This document shows, piece by piece, positions 15,253 to 20,901 of a stretch of 64,000 nt of DNA (position 1 is its first letter; every line of letters starts with the position of its first letter). Where the stretch lies: NCBI GenBank assembly GCA_934725835.1, contig CAKVCR010000001.1, forward strand, positions 13,491 through 77,490, written 5' to 3'. Under the pieces are notes generated by a model, which ran no database searches, was not told the origin of the DNA, and worked only from the letters and a program-made list of their open reading frames with translations. The translations under genes were made by a program, and so were the position numbers. Origin of the DNA: an uncultured Odoribacter sp. Lineage in GTDB: Bacteria > Bacteroidota > Bacteroidia > Bacteroidales > Marinifilaceae.

Positions 15253-16190
15253 TTTATTTCGATGAATTGTCCGTTGCGCAGGAAATGGAGGCTTCCACTA
15301 CTGCTGTTGACGAATACAAAAGGTCTGATTTGCTCTTGTATGCAAAATATTTGAGATACAAGGCAATCACAGAGTCCGGGAAGGACTACAATAATGTCAC
15401 TGTTGAAGATATGGAACAATTAGACAGCCAAATAGAAAAAGAGTTAAAAGCATTCTGCAATAGGTATTACATTGATTTCAATTACATTGTGAAGTTTCAG
15501 GATATCGACAATGCAGTTGCCAGCTCACGGCTGTATAAGTTAAAATTGCCACTCCCTACTCCTATTACCAAAAAGGAGTGGGAGAAAATTTGCACAATTG
15601 AGAATGACAATTACCGCCGGATGTTATTTGTGATGCTTGTTGATGCAAAATATCACAGGCTGCATAGTATTTCCATTGAGAATTCTGCCACCATCACAGA
15701 AGATACACTTTTTTATTGTCATATGGAGAAAAGGGATATCTATAAAGCCGGAGCATGTAAATTTAAGAATGCGGAAGAGAAAAATTTTTCTCTTGGTTGT
15801 CTGTTTAAAGCTGGACTGTTCGATATTACAAACAATAAATACAGATCATGGTTTGTAAAATTCGTTGATATATCTGATAATCCAGATGATGTGCTTGACT
15901 ATATCACTGATTACGATCATTTGAACTTACATTACGACAGATTATGCGGTAAGAAAATTGGTACATGTAAATTCTGTAGCAAATTATTCAAACAAAGTGA
16001 TAAACGTCCTGCTATGTATTGCTATAAACATCGTGGATATAATAAAATTGGTTCTAAGATATTAGTTTGTATTGATTGTGGAAAAAATTTCTGTGTTGGT
16101 TCTAAAAGCCGAAGAAAAAAAAGATGTGATGAGTGCCAAGAAAAGTTTGTTAAATCATATAACAAACGATATTACGACTCACATAAATAA
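15249..16190 (+). CDS. Zinc-finger protein coupled to the polymerase gene, 313 aa
   Basis: Its ATG overlaps the polymerase stop (ATGA). The first 200 residues look helical and unrecognised. The last 75 hold two or more zinc-binding units: CKFCSKLF, then CYKH, then CIDCGKNF and CDECQEK, embedded in Lys/Arg-rich sequence (GSKSRRKKRC). This suggests a DNA- or RNA-binding tail. Co-translation with the polymerase suggests a specificity or cofactor role, such as promoter recognition. The terminator at 16220-16266 follows it. Confidence 0.7.
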   Translation: MIYFDELSVAQEMEASTTAVDEYKRSDLLLYAKYLRYKAITESGKDYNNVTVEDMEQLDSQIEKELKAFCNRYYIDFNYIVKFQDIDNAVASSRLYKLKLPLPTPITKKEWEKICTIENDNYRRMLFVMLVDAKYHRLHSISIENSATITEDTLFYCHMEKRDIYKAGACKFKNAEEKNFSLGCLFKAGLFDITNNKYRSWFVKFVDISDNPDDVLDYITDYDHLNLHYDRLCGKKIGTCKFCSKLFKQSDKRPAMYCYKHRGYNKIGSKILVCIDCGKNFCVGSKSRRKKRCDECQEKFVKSYNKRYYDSHK

Positions 16191-16219
16191 TTTTCAAGAG
16201 TTCAATTAAATAAATGAAT

Positions 16220-16266
16220 ACCTCTGTAATTAGCTCCCTTTGCTTTTTACAGAGGTTTTTTATTTT
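16220..16266 (+). terminator. Intrinsic terminator of the polymerase operon
   Basis: ACCTCTGTAA and TTACAGAGGT form a perfect 10-bp stem with a 17-nt loop, followed by a T-rich run. The loop contains TTAGCTCCCTTTGCT, which also occurs at 11174-11188 in the divergence region. Confidence 0.9.
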
Positions 16267-16348
16267 TGCACCCTATTATGAATAAGGGAGTATGTAGGAA
16301 CGTACATAAAACCTTGCTTTTATGGTAACAGTCAAAAAATAAAAAGGG

Positions 16349-17587
16349 GTGGTTGGTATCAATCCGAAGTACAAAAAGTTGGAAAATGAGACTGATTACG
16401 AATATGGTCTTAGACTCATCTCTATAAAGGTCGAAGAAAAGCCGGACGATTTGGACTGGGAAGATATTGTCACGCTTTTACATTTAGACTGCCATAGGGA
16501 TAGCTTACGAAAGGCTGCAAATGTAACTGAATTTTCTGGTTACAAAGTTATGCAGTATTTCAAAGAGAAAATGGAAACTCAAAGCCATGATGACACTGAA
16601 AGTTATTTGAAAGAGCTTGAATTGAAAAAGAGAGAGCTTATCAAAGAGCGTGCGAAACTTCATACTGAAAAGTTGGAGTATAACAGATGGTTACGTGAAG
16701 ATGCCAGGGATGATTTATTTGAGGAAAAAGTCATTACTGCTATTCACGAAACGCTGAATAAAGTAGATCCTCCGCAAAAAATCGGTGGTATGCTTTCATC
16801 TCGTTATGGTCTTTTGAATATAGCAGACTGTCATTTTGGAAAGGATTTCAAAGTGTATGGTCTGAATGATGAAATTGTAAATGCTTATAGTCCTGAGATA
16901 TTTTTTATGCGTATGGAAGTCCTCTACAATGAAGTGGTGGACTATGCACACAAAGAGAAACTCAAAGGATTCAAAGTATTTAATTTAGGGGATTCATTAG
17001 ATGGATTCTTGCGTAATTCACAATTATGGACATTACGGTATGGTGTGCCAGAAAGTGCCGTTATATACGGGGAGTATATGGGTAAATGGCTGAGAAGATT
17101 GTCCGATGAATTTGACATAGAATACTATCAAACAAATGGAAATCATGGTGAACTTCGCTTACTGGATGGTAAAAAAGGTGAACATTCACATGATAACATT
17201 GAAATGGTTACTGGAAGTATTATTCGTATTATAAATGAGGACAATCCCAACTTCCGTTACATAACAAATAAATCCGGCTTTATTTTTACTGATATTGCTG
17301 GATATAATGTTATAGGGATTCATGGGGAAGTCCGTAGTTTAACTGCTGCTATTAAAGATTACTCTGATATTTATGATACCAAGATAGATTATCTTGTGGC
17401 TGGTCATAAGCATCATTCAGAGTTTGTAAACTGTGGAGTCCGTAGAGGGGTGATTGGTGTTGGATCAATTATTGGATCAGATGATTATTCAATGTCAATA
17501 AGGAAGACTGCCGATGCCACAGCATCTTTTGTTATATTTGAAACTGGAAAAGGAAAAGTTGATGAGCATACATTTGTTCTCAATTAA
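16349..17587 (+). CDS. Metallophosphoesterase (calcineurin-like), 412 aa
   Basis: The second half carries the full motif set of the calcineurin-like superfamily: D160 and H162 (ADCHFGK), D215 (LGDSLDG), N265-H266 (NGNHGE), H325 (IHGE) and H353/H355 (GHKHH). These residues bind two metal ions that activate water for phosphodiester cleavage. The N-terminal 150 residues are helical with a coiled coil (about 95-125). They include a helix-turn-helix-like segment (DSLRKAANVTEFSGYKVMQYF by position 54-74), perhaps a DNA-binding part. A nuclease or phosphatase acting in DNA metabolism is likely; substrate unknown. The start is GTG right after AAAAAGGGG, closer than usual, so the true start may differ. 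Confidence 0.82.
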   Translation: MVGINPKYKKLENETDYEYGLRLISIKVEEKPDDLDWEDIVTLLHLDCHRDSLRKAANVTEFSGYKVMQYFKEKMETQSHDDTESYLKELELKKRELIKERAKLHTEKLEYNRWLREDARDDLFEEKVITAIHETLNKVDPPQKIGGMLSSRYGLLNIADCHFGKDFKVYGLNDEIVNAYSPEIFFMRMEVLYNEVVDYAHKEKLKGFKVFNLGDSLDGFLRNSQLWTLRYGVPESAVIYGEYMGKWLRRLSDEFDIEYYQTNGNHGELRLLDGKKGEHSHDNIEMVTGSIIRIINEDNPNFRYITNKSGFIFTDIAGYNVIGIHGEVRSLTAAIKDYSDIYDTKIDYLVAGHKHHSEFVNCGVRRGVIGVGSIIGSDDYSMSIRKTADATASFVIFETGKGKVDEHTFVLN

Positions 17588-17595
17588 CCTTAATA

Positions 17596-18003
17596 ATGAG
17601 TTACAAAATACAATGTAGAACATTTAGCAGCATGAAGGAAATTTTTGATTGTTTGGAGATTCATTCAAAAATTCCACACGAAGAATACGAATCGGTTAAA
17701 TTATATGGGGAGTCAAGTTTTATCATAGATGCATTGAAATATGCTATTACAGAGTATAGCGATATTACTATTGCTTCTGTTGATATAATTCTTTCAGATA
17801 TTGATCCTGTTTGTAAGGATCTGTATGTCTTATCTCTTACAGAAGAAAATGAGCTTTACATTCAACCAGCTTATAATGGGGAGAATATGTATCGTAACGA
17901 AGCAAAATTTGCAATTGTTCAAGATACAGTAAGTTCGCAGCTTGTAAAAGATATGTCTGTTGATGACTTATCTTCTACTGTTTTGGGAACTTTTATTTTT
18001 TAA
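17596..18003 (+). CDS. Hypothetical protein, 135 aa
   Basis: ATG eight bases after the previous stop, weak ribosome site. Acidic alpha/beta-looking protein (FSSMKEIFDCLEIHS, then ITIASVDIILSDIDPVCKDL). It is the last protein gene before the tRNA array and ends just before the array promoter. Function not recognised. Confidence 0.65.
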   Translation: MSYKIQCRTFSSMKEIFDCLEIHSKIPHEEYESVKLYGESSFIIDALKYAITEYSDITIASVDIILSDIDPVCKDLYVLSLTEENELYIQPAYNGENMYRNEAKFAIVQDTVSSQLVKDMSVDDLSSTVLGTFIF

Positions 18004-18029
18004 CAAGCAAAAATAAATGCAGAAATGTA

Positions 18030-18057
18030 TTGACATTTTCTAAATGTATGCTATAAT
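18030..18057 (+). promoter_or_regulatory. Promoter of the tRNA array
   Basis: TTGACA (18030-18035) and TATAAT (18052-18057) with a 16-bp spacer, about 105 bases before the first tRNA. ATGTATG (18044-18050) and CATACAT (18059-18065) make a perfect inverted repeat around the -10 box, a likely operator. Confidence 0.85.
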
Positions 18058-18163
18058 ACATACATAAGGAACAAGAAATAAAGTAAATGAAATAAATAGA
18101 GGTTTACCATCCATAAACTTCTATTTATCTCTTACTTTCAATCAAACTATAATAAATGCATAG

Positions 18164-18236
18164 TGCGGATTAGAGCAGTGGTCAGCTCGCTTGCCTCATA
18201 AGCAAGAGGTCGAGGGTTCAAATCCCCCATCCGCAA
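18164..18236 (+). tRNA. tRNA-Met (CAT)
   Basis: Acceptor TGCGGAT/ATCCGCA, D-arm GAGC/GCTC, anticodon loop CTCATAA, T-arm with TTCAAAT. No CCA encoded; discriminator A. Elongator type is assumed; a CAT anticodon could also be a modified Ile tRNA. Confidence 0.93.
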
Positions 18237-18323
18237 TTTATCTTGTTTTATGTTTTGTCCTATATGTTTTTGTTAATAAGCGGTGGGACTATTCATTGCG
18301 TAATAGTTCTATCGTTTATGTAA

Positions 18324-18397
18324 GAGTACATAGCAAAGTCTGGCAATGCACTGGTCTGCAAAATCAGTATTCGTTGGTTCAAATCCAACTGTACTCT
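18324..18397 (+). tRNA. tRNA-Cys (GCA)
   Basis: Acceptor GAGTACA/TGTACTC, anticodon stem CTGGT/ATCAG with loop CTGCAAA, T-arm GTTGG/CCAAC. Discriminator T, as in bacterial Cys tRNAs. The repeated RNA element 1 begins four bases later. Confidence 0.93.
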
Positions 18398-18400
18398 CTT

Positions 18401-18461
18401 TAAGCTCATACAGCAATTTATTTGGGATATTTCTGTTAAAAATACTACCGAAATGAGCTTA
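18401..18461 (+). ncRNA. Repeated structured RNA element 1
   Basis: Closing stem TAAGCTC (18401-18407) with GAGCTTA (18455-18461), then ATACAGCAAT directly after the 5' arm. First of six copies in the tRNA array that share the box ATACAGCAAA after a 7-bp stem whose sequence differs in every copy but still pairs. Confidence 0.6.
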
Positions 18462-18468
18462 GTTTCGT

Positions 18469-18532
18469 AAGGCACGTACAGCAAATTACTTATACTTTCA
18501 AATGGATGAATATTTTAAGTGGATTGTGCCTT
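18469..18532 (+). ncRNA. Repeated structured RNA element 2
   Basis: Closing stem AAGGCAC (18469-18475) with GTGCCTT (18526-18532), followed by GTACAGCAAATT. It ends six bases before tRNA-Asp. Confidence 0.6.
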
Positions 18533-18538
18533 GATTTT

Positions 18539-18610
18539 GGTCTTGTAGTTAAGTGGTGATAACATCGGATTGTCTCTCCGAAGTCGTGGGTTCGATTCCC
18601 ACCTAGACCG
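18539..18610 (+). tRNA. tRNA-Asp (GTC)
   Basis: Acceptor GGTCTTG/CTAGACC (one mismatch), anticodon stem TCGGA/TCCGA with loop TTGTCTC, T-loop TTCGATT, discriminator G. Confidence 0.92.
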
Positions 18611-18613
18611 TTA

Positions 18614-18687
18614 TGGGGTGTTGGACAAGCGGTTTAAGTTATAGCCCTTTCACGGCTACGAGATGGGTTCGATTCCCATACACCCTA
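18614..18687 (+). tRNA. tRNA-Glu (TTC)
   Basis: Acceptor GGGGTGT/ACACCCT, anticodon stem TAGCC/GGCTA with loop CTTTCAC, T-stem ATGGG/CCCAT. Only three bases from tRNA-Asp. Confidence 0.93.
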
Positions 18688-18801
18688 CTACTGGCGAATC
18701 TGCAGTCAGCCAGAAACGTTTTTAGCATTTACAACGAGAAATAAATGTAGCAAGTCATATGCTTGTTGGGTTATAGTGTCAGCCGAGTAAAAACTAATTT
18801 T
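18688..18801 (+). other. Structured spacer between tRNA-Glu and tRNA-Trp
   Basis: No tRNA or gene. Contains several hairpins: CTGGC/GCCAG, GCATTTA/TAAATG and CAAG/CTTG, and two copies of GTCAGCC. Could be another processed RNA; unlike the six repeated elements it lacks ACAGCAAA. Confidence 0.35.
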
Positions 18802-18873
18802 AGATGTGTAGTTTAATGGTAAAACAACAGTCTCCAAAACTGTAAGATGTGGGTTCGAGTCCTACTGCGTCTG
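18802..18873 (+). tRNA. tRNA-Trp (CCA)
   Basis: Acceptor AGATGTG/TGCGTCT with G-U pairs, anticodon stem ACAGT/ACTGT with loop CTCCAAA, T-loop TTCGAGT, discriminator G as expected for Trp. Confidence 0.92.
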
Positions 18874-18877
18874 CTTT

Positions 18878-18950
18878 GCATTTGTGGTGTAACTGGATAA
18901 CATACCTGGCTTCCACCCAGGCGATGCCGGATCATTCCCGGTCAGATGCT
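18878..18950 (+). tRNA. tRNA-Gly (TCC)
   Basis: Acceptor GCATTTG/CAGATGC, anticodon stem CCTGG/CCAGG with loop CTTCCAC. The T-loop reads ATCATTC instead of the usual TTCRANT, an oddity for a working tRNA. Confidence 0.85.
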
Positions 18951-18984
18951 TTTTGCATTTTTGCATTTATGCAATTTTATATTT

Positions 18985-19068
18985 GGGTGTGTAAACGACT
19001 ACGGAGATCGGGCAGACTGTAAATCTGCTGCCTTCGGGATCTAGTGGGTTCGACTCCCTCCACGCCCA
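18985..19068 (+). tRNA. tRNA-Tyr (GTA)
   Basis: Acceptor GGGTGTG/CACGCCC, anticodon stem GCAGA/TCTGC with loop CTGTAAA, long variable arm as in bacterial Tyr tRNAs, T-loop TTCGACT. Confidence 0.93.
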
Positions 19069-19184
19069 TGTGAGATAGTTGCTTTACCAATTCTAACGAC
19101 TCACTTCAAACGGTAGAAATTGGCGTTTACGACAAGCGGTAATGAAGATCTTTCCTTCCACGATAGCAAGGGTAAACTACATTT
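19069..19184 (+). other. Structured spacer between tRNA-Tyr and tRNA-Phe
   Basis: No tRNA. TTTACC near the start can pair with GGTAAA near the end, and CCAATT pairs with AATTGG inside, so the whole spacer can fold as one unit. Function unknown. Confidence 0.35.
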
Positions 19185-19257
19185 GGGAAGTTAGCTCAAC
19201 TGGTAGAGCATTAGGTTGAAGCCCTAAGTGTAGGTGGTTCGACTCCACCACTTCCCA
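19185..19257 (+). tRNA. tRNA-Phe (GAA)
   Basis: Acceptor GGGAAGT/ACTTCCC, D-arm GCTC/GAGC, anticodon stem TTAGG/CCTAA with loop TTGAAGC, T-stem GGTGG/CCACC, discriminator A. Confidence 0.94.
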
Positions 19258-19327
19258 TTTAATCAAATAAAGCCCTTATAAAAAGGCACATGAGGTATAT
19301 ATGAAATGGTGAAGAAAACATAATCAT

Positions 19328-19399
19328 GGACATATAGCTTAATGGATAGAGTTCACGACTACGAATCGTGCGATATAGGTTCGATTCCTATTATGTCTG
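19328..19399 (+). tRNA. tRNA-Arg (ACG)
   Basis: Acceptor GGACATA/TATGTCT, anticodon stem CACGA/TCGTG with loop CTACGAA, T-loop TTCGATT, discriminator G. A34 would need deamination by host TadA to read CGC and CGA. Confidence 0.92.
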
Positions 19400-19403
19400 T
19401 TTT

Positions 19404-19475
19404 GCCCGTATAGTTCAATGGAGAGAACATGGCTCTTCTAAAGCTATGATCTTGGTTCGATTCCAAGTATGGGTG
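19404..19475 (+). tRNA. tRNA-Arg (TCT)
   Basis: Acceptor GCCCGTA/TATGGGT, anticodon stem TGGCT/AGCTA with loop CTTCTAA, T-loop TTCGATT. Reads AGA/AGG, common in AT-rich genomes. Confidence 0.92.
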
Positions 19476-19484
19476 TTTATTTTT

Positions 19485-19577
19485 GGAGAGGTGGCAGAGT
19501 CTGGATTATTGCACCAGTCTTGAAAACTGGCAACCGTCAGTGATGGCGGTTCGTGGGTTCAAATCCCACCCTCTCCG
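19485..19577 (+). tRNA. tRNA-Ser (TGA)
   Basis: Acceptor GGAGAGG/CCTCTCC, anticodon stem CCAGT/ACTGG with loop CTTGAAA, long variable arm, T-stem GTGGG/CCCAC, discriminator G. Confidence 0.94.
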
Positions 19578-19581
19578 CTCT

Positions 19582-19654
19582 GGGTGTGTAACTCAGTTGG
19601 TAGAGTAACCGGCTTTTAACCGGTAAGTCGTGAGTTCAAGCCTCACTACACCCA
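19582..19654 (+). tRNA. tRNA-Lys (TTT)
   Basis: Acceptor GGGTGTG/TACACCC, anticodon stem ACCGG/CCGGT with loop CTTTTAA, T-loop TTCAAGC, discriminator A. Confidence 0.94.
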
Positions 19655-19658
19655 TTAT

Positions 19659-19749
19659 GGAGTAGTAAACCTAATTGGTAAGGTAGGAGATTGCTAATCT
19701 CTGAGTAATCGCTTCGTGCGGTGTGGTGGTTCGAGTCCACTCTACTCCG
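19659..19749 (+). tRNA. tRNA-Ser (GCT)
   Basis: Acceptor GGAGTAG/CTACTCC, anticodon stem GGAGA/TCTCT with loop TTGCTAA, long variable arm, discriminator G. Confidence 0.93.
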
Positions 19750-19756
19750 TTTATAC

Positions 19757-19827
19757 TGGAATATAATTCAATGGCAGAATGCCTCTCTGATACGGAGGTT
19801 ATATAAGTTCGATTCTTATTATTCCAA
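19757..19827 (+). tRNA. tRNA-Ile (GAT)
   Basis: Acceptor TGGAATA/TATTCCA, anticodon stem CCTCT/GGAGG with loop CTGATAC, T-stem ATAAG/CTTAT, discriminator A. Element 3 starts three bases later. Confidence 0.92.
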
Positions 19828-19829
19828 TT

Positions 19830-19983
19830 TAGACACATACAGCAAAATTTTTTGATTTAATTCTTTCAAATTATTTTTACAAGCAAATGAAAATTTTATG
19901 AAAAAGCATAGGATATTATTCCTCCCCTTAATATCCTATTGTAAATCAACAGAAGATAGTAATATCCTCTGTCAAAGTGTCTA
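19830..19983 (+). ncRNA. Repeated structured RNA element 3
   Basis: Closing stem TAGACAC (19830-19836) with GTGTCTA (19977-19983), followed by ATACAGCAAAATT. Inside are further hairpins: ATAGGATATT with AATATCCTA, and an ACAGAAGATA / ATATCCTCTGT arm. The longest copy, 154 nt, starting right after tRNA-Ile. Confidence 0.6.
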
Positions 19984-19986
19984 GTA

Positions 19987-20099
19987 TAGGCTCACACAGC
20001 AAATATGAACAACTAACAAAACATATTAAAGAATATTTTATATTTCCCCTCAAACACTAAGTATTTTTGATGAATGAATGGTTTACATTTTAGAGCCTA
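19987..20099 (+). ncRNA. Repeated structured RNA element 4
   Basis: Closing stem TAGGCTC (19987-19993) with GAGCCTA (20093-20099), followed by ACACAGCAAAT. Three bases after element 3 and five before element 5, so the three lie in tandem as separate units. Confidence 0.6.
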
Positions 20100-20103
20100 G
20101 TGA

Positions 20104-20226
20104 AAGTCGCATACAGCAAATTATAACGAAAAATTGGGTAAGTAATGCAAATATTTACATAAAAATCTGACAGGACAATCTTAAGTGTATTGTCTATCAA
20201 CAGATTTTCTTTGATCTTAGCGGCTT
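20104..20226 (+). ncRNA. Repeated structured RNA element 5
   Basis: Closing stem AAGTCGC (20104-20110) with GCGGCTT (20220-20226, one G-U pair), followed by ATACAGCAAATT. An internal long hairpin pairs AAAATCTG with CAGATTTT and GACAAT with ATTGTC. Followed by a T-rich run, so transcription might partly stop here. Confidence 0.6.
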
Positions 20227-20296
20227 GTCTTTTTTATCCTTCTGCCATGTGTAGATAGGAAATCTGATTTTGGCATAGTCATTATCAGTTTTTTAA

Positions 20297-20368
20297 TGCC
20301 CTGTAGTCCAATGGTAGAACGGCAGACTGTTAATCTGTATGTTGTGGGTTCGATCCCCACCGGGGCAG
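20297..20368 (+). tRNA. tRNA-Asn (GTT)
   Basis: Acceptor TGCCCTG/CGGGGCA, anticodon stem GCAGA/TCTGT with loop CTGTTAA, T-stem GTGGG/CCCAC, discriminator G. Confidence 0.93.
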
Positions 20369-20375
20369 TTTATAA

Positions 20376-20448
20376 TGGGGTATCGCCAAGCGGTAAGGCA
20401 CAGGACTTTGACTCCTGCATTACGCTGGTTCAAATCCAGCTACCCCAG
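20376..20448 (+). tRNA. tRNA-Gln (TTG)
   Basis: Acceptor TGGGGTA/TACCCCA, anticodon stem CAGGA/TCCTG with loop CTTTGAC, T-loop TTCAAAT, discriminator G. Element 6 follows directly. Confidence 0.93.
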
Positions 20449-20495
20449 TTCTGCTATAAAGCAAATGTGGTCTTAACGGTGAGATAAATGCAGAA
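20449..20495 (+). ncRNA. Repeated structured RNA element 6 (diverged)
   Basis: Stem TTCTGC (20449-20454) with GCAGAA (20490-20495), then TATAAAGCAAATG, a variant of the shared box with one extra base and C to A. It keeps the closing C-G pair and the position after a tRNA. Shortest and least certain copy. Confidence 0.45.
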
Positions 20496-20520
20496 TCTTC
20501 AAATCCGTGTTTGCTGTTTT

Positions 20521-20593
20521 GCTGGCATGGCGCAATTGGTAGCGCAACTGACCTGTAATCAGTAGGTTAAGGGTTCGAGTCCCTTTGCCAGCT
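20521..20593 (+). tRNA. tRNA-Thr (TGT)
   Basis: Acceptor GCTGGCA/TGCCAGC, anticodon stem ACTGA/TCAGT with loop CCTGTAA, T-stem AAGGG/CCCTT, discriminator T. Confidence 0.94.
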
Positions 20594-20598
20594 TTTAT

Positions 20599-20669
20599 TG
20601 AGAATGTGGTGTAATGGGAGCATACATGATTTGGGATCATGTGGAGCAGTTCGAGTCTGACATTTTCAA
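20599..20669 (+). tRNA. tRNA-Pro (TGG), weak T-arm
   Basis: Acceptor TGAGAAT/ATTTTCA, anticodon stem CATGA/TCATG with loop TTTGGGA, T-loop TTCGAGT. The T-stem AGCAG/CTGAC has two mismatches at its base, so it may be decaying or depend on an alternative fold. Confidence 0.8.
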
Positions 20670-20704
20670 TTTTAGACTATAATTCTTCCACGCATATTTC
20701 ATAT

Positions 20705-20788
20705 GCGGATGTGACGTAATTGGCAGGCGTACAAGACTTAAAATCTTGTGGTATTCATACCGTGTGGGTTCAAGTCCCATCATCCGTA
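20705..20788 (+). tRNA. tRNA-Leu (TAA)
   Basis: Acceptor GCGGATG/CATCCGT, anticodon stem CAAGA/TCTTG with loop CTTAAAA, long variable arm, T-loop TTCAAGT. Confidence 0.93.
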
Positions 20789-20792
20789 TTAT

Positions 20793-20872
20793 GGTAGATT
20801 GGCGAAACAGGCAAACGCAGCAGTCTCAAACACTGTCGGGAAACCTTACGAGTTCGAGTCTCGTATCTACTA
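20793..20872 (+). tRNA. tRNA-Leu (CAA)
   Basis: Acceptor GGTAGAT/ATCTACT, anticodon stem GCAGT/ACTGT with loop CTCAAAC, variable arm, T-stem ACGAG/CTCGT, discriminator A. Confidence 0.92.
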
Positions 20873-20901
20873 CTATCAATAAATAATAAAGGTGGAATTA
20901 T

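Noticed and set aside
18191..18403. ORFs overlapping tRNA genes (also 20296-20487)
   Set aside because: They lie across confident tRNAs and lack ribosome sites.
18401..20495. ACAGCAAA repeats as a CRISPR array
   Set aside because: Spacing is irregular (47-154 nt units), the shared box is only about 10 nt, each copy is closed by its own different stem, and tRNAs lie between copies.
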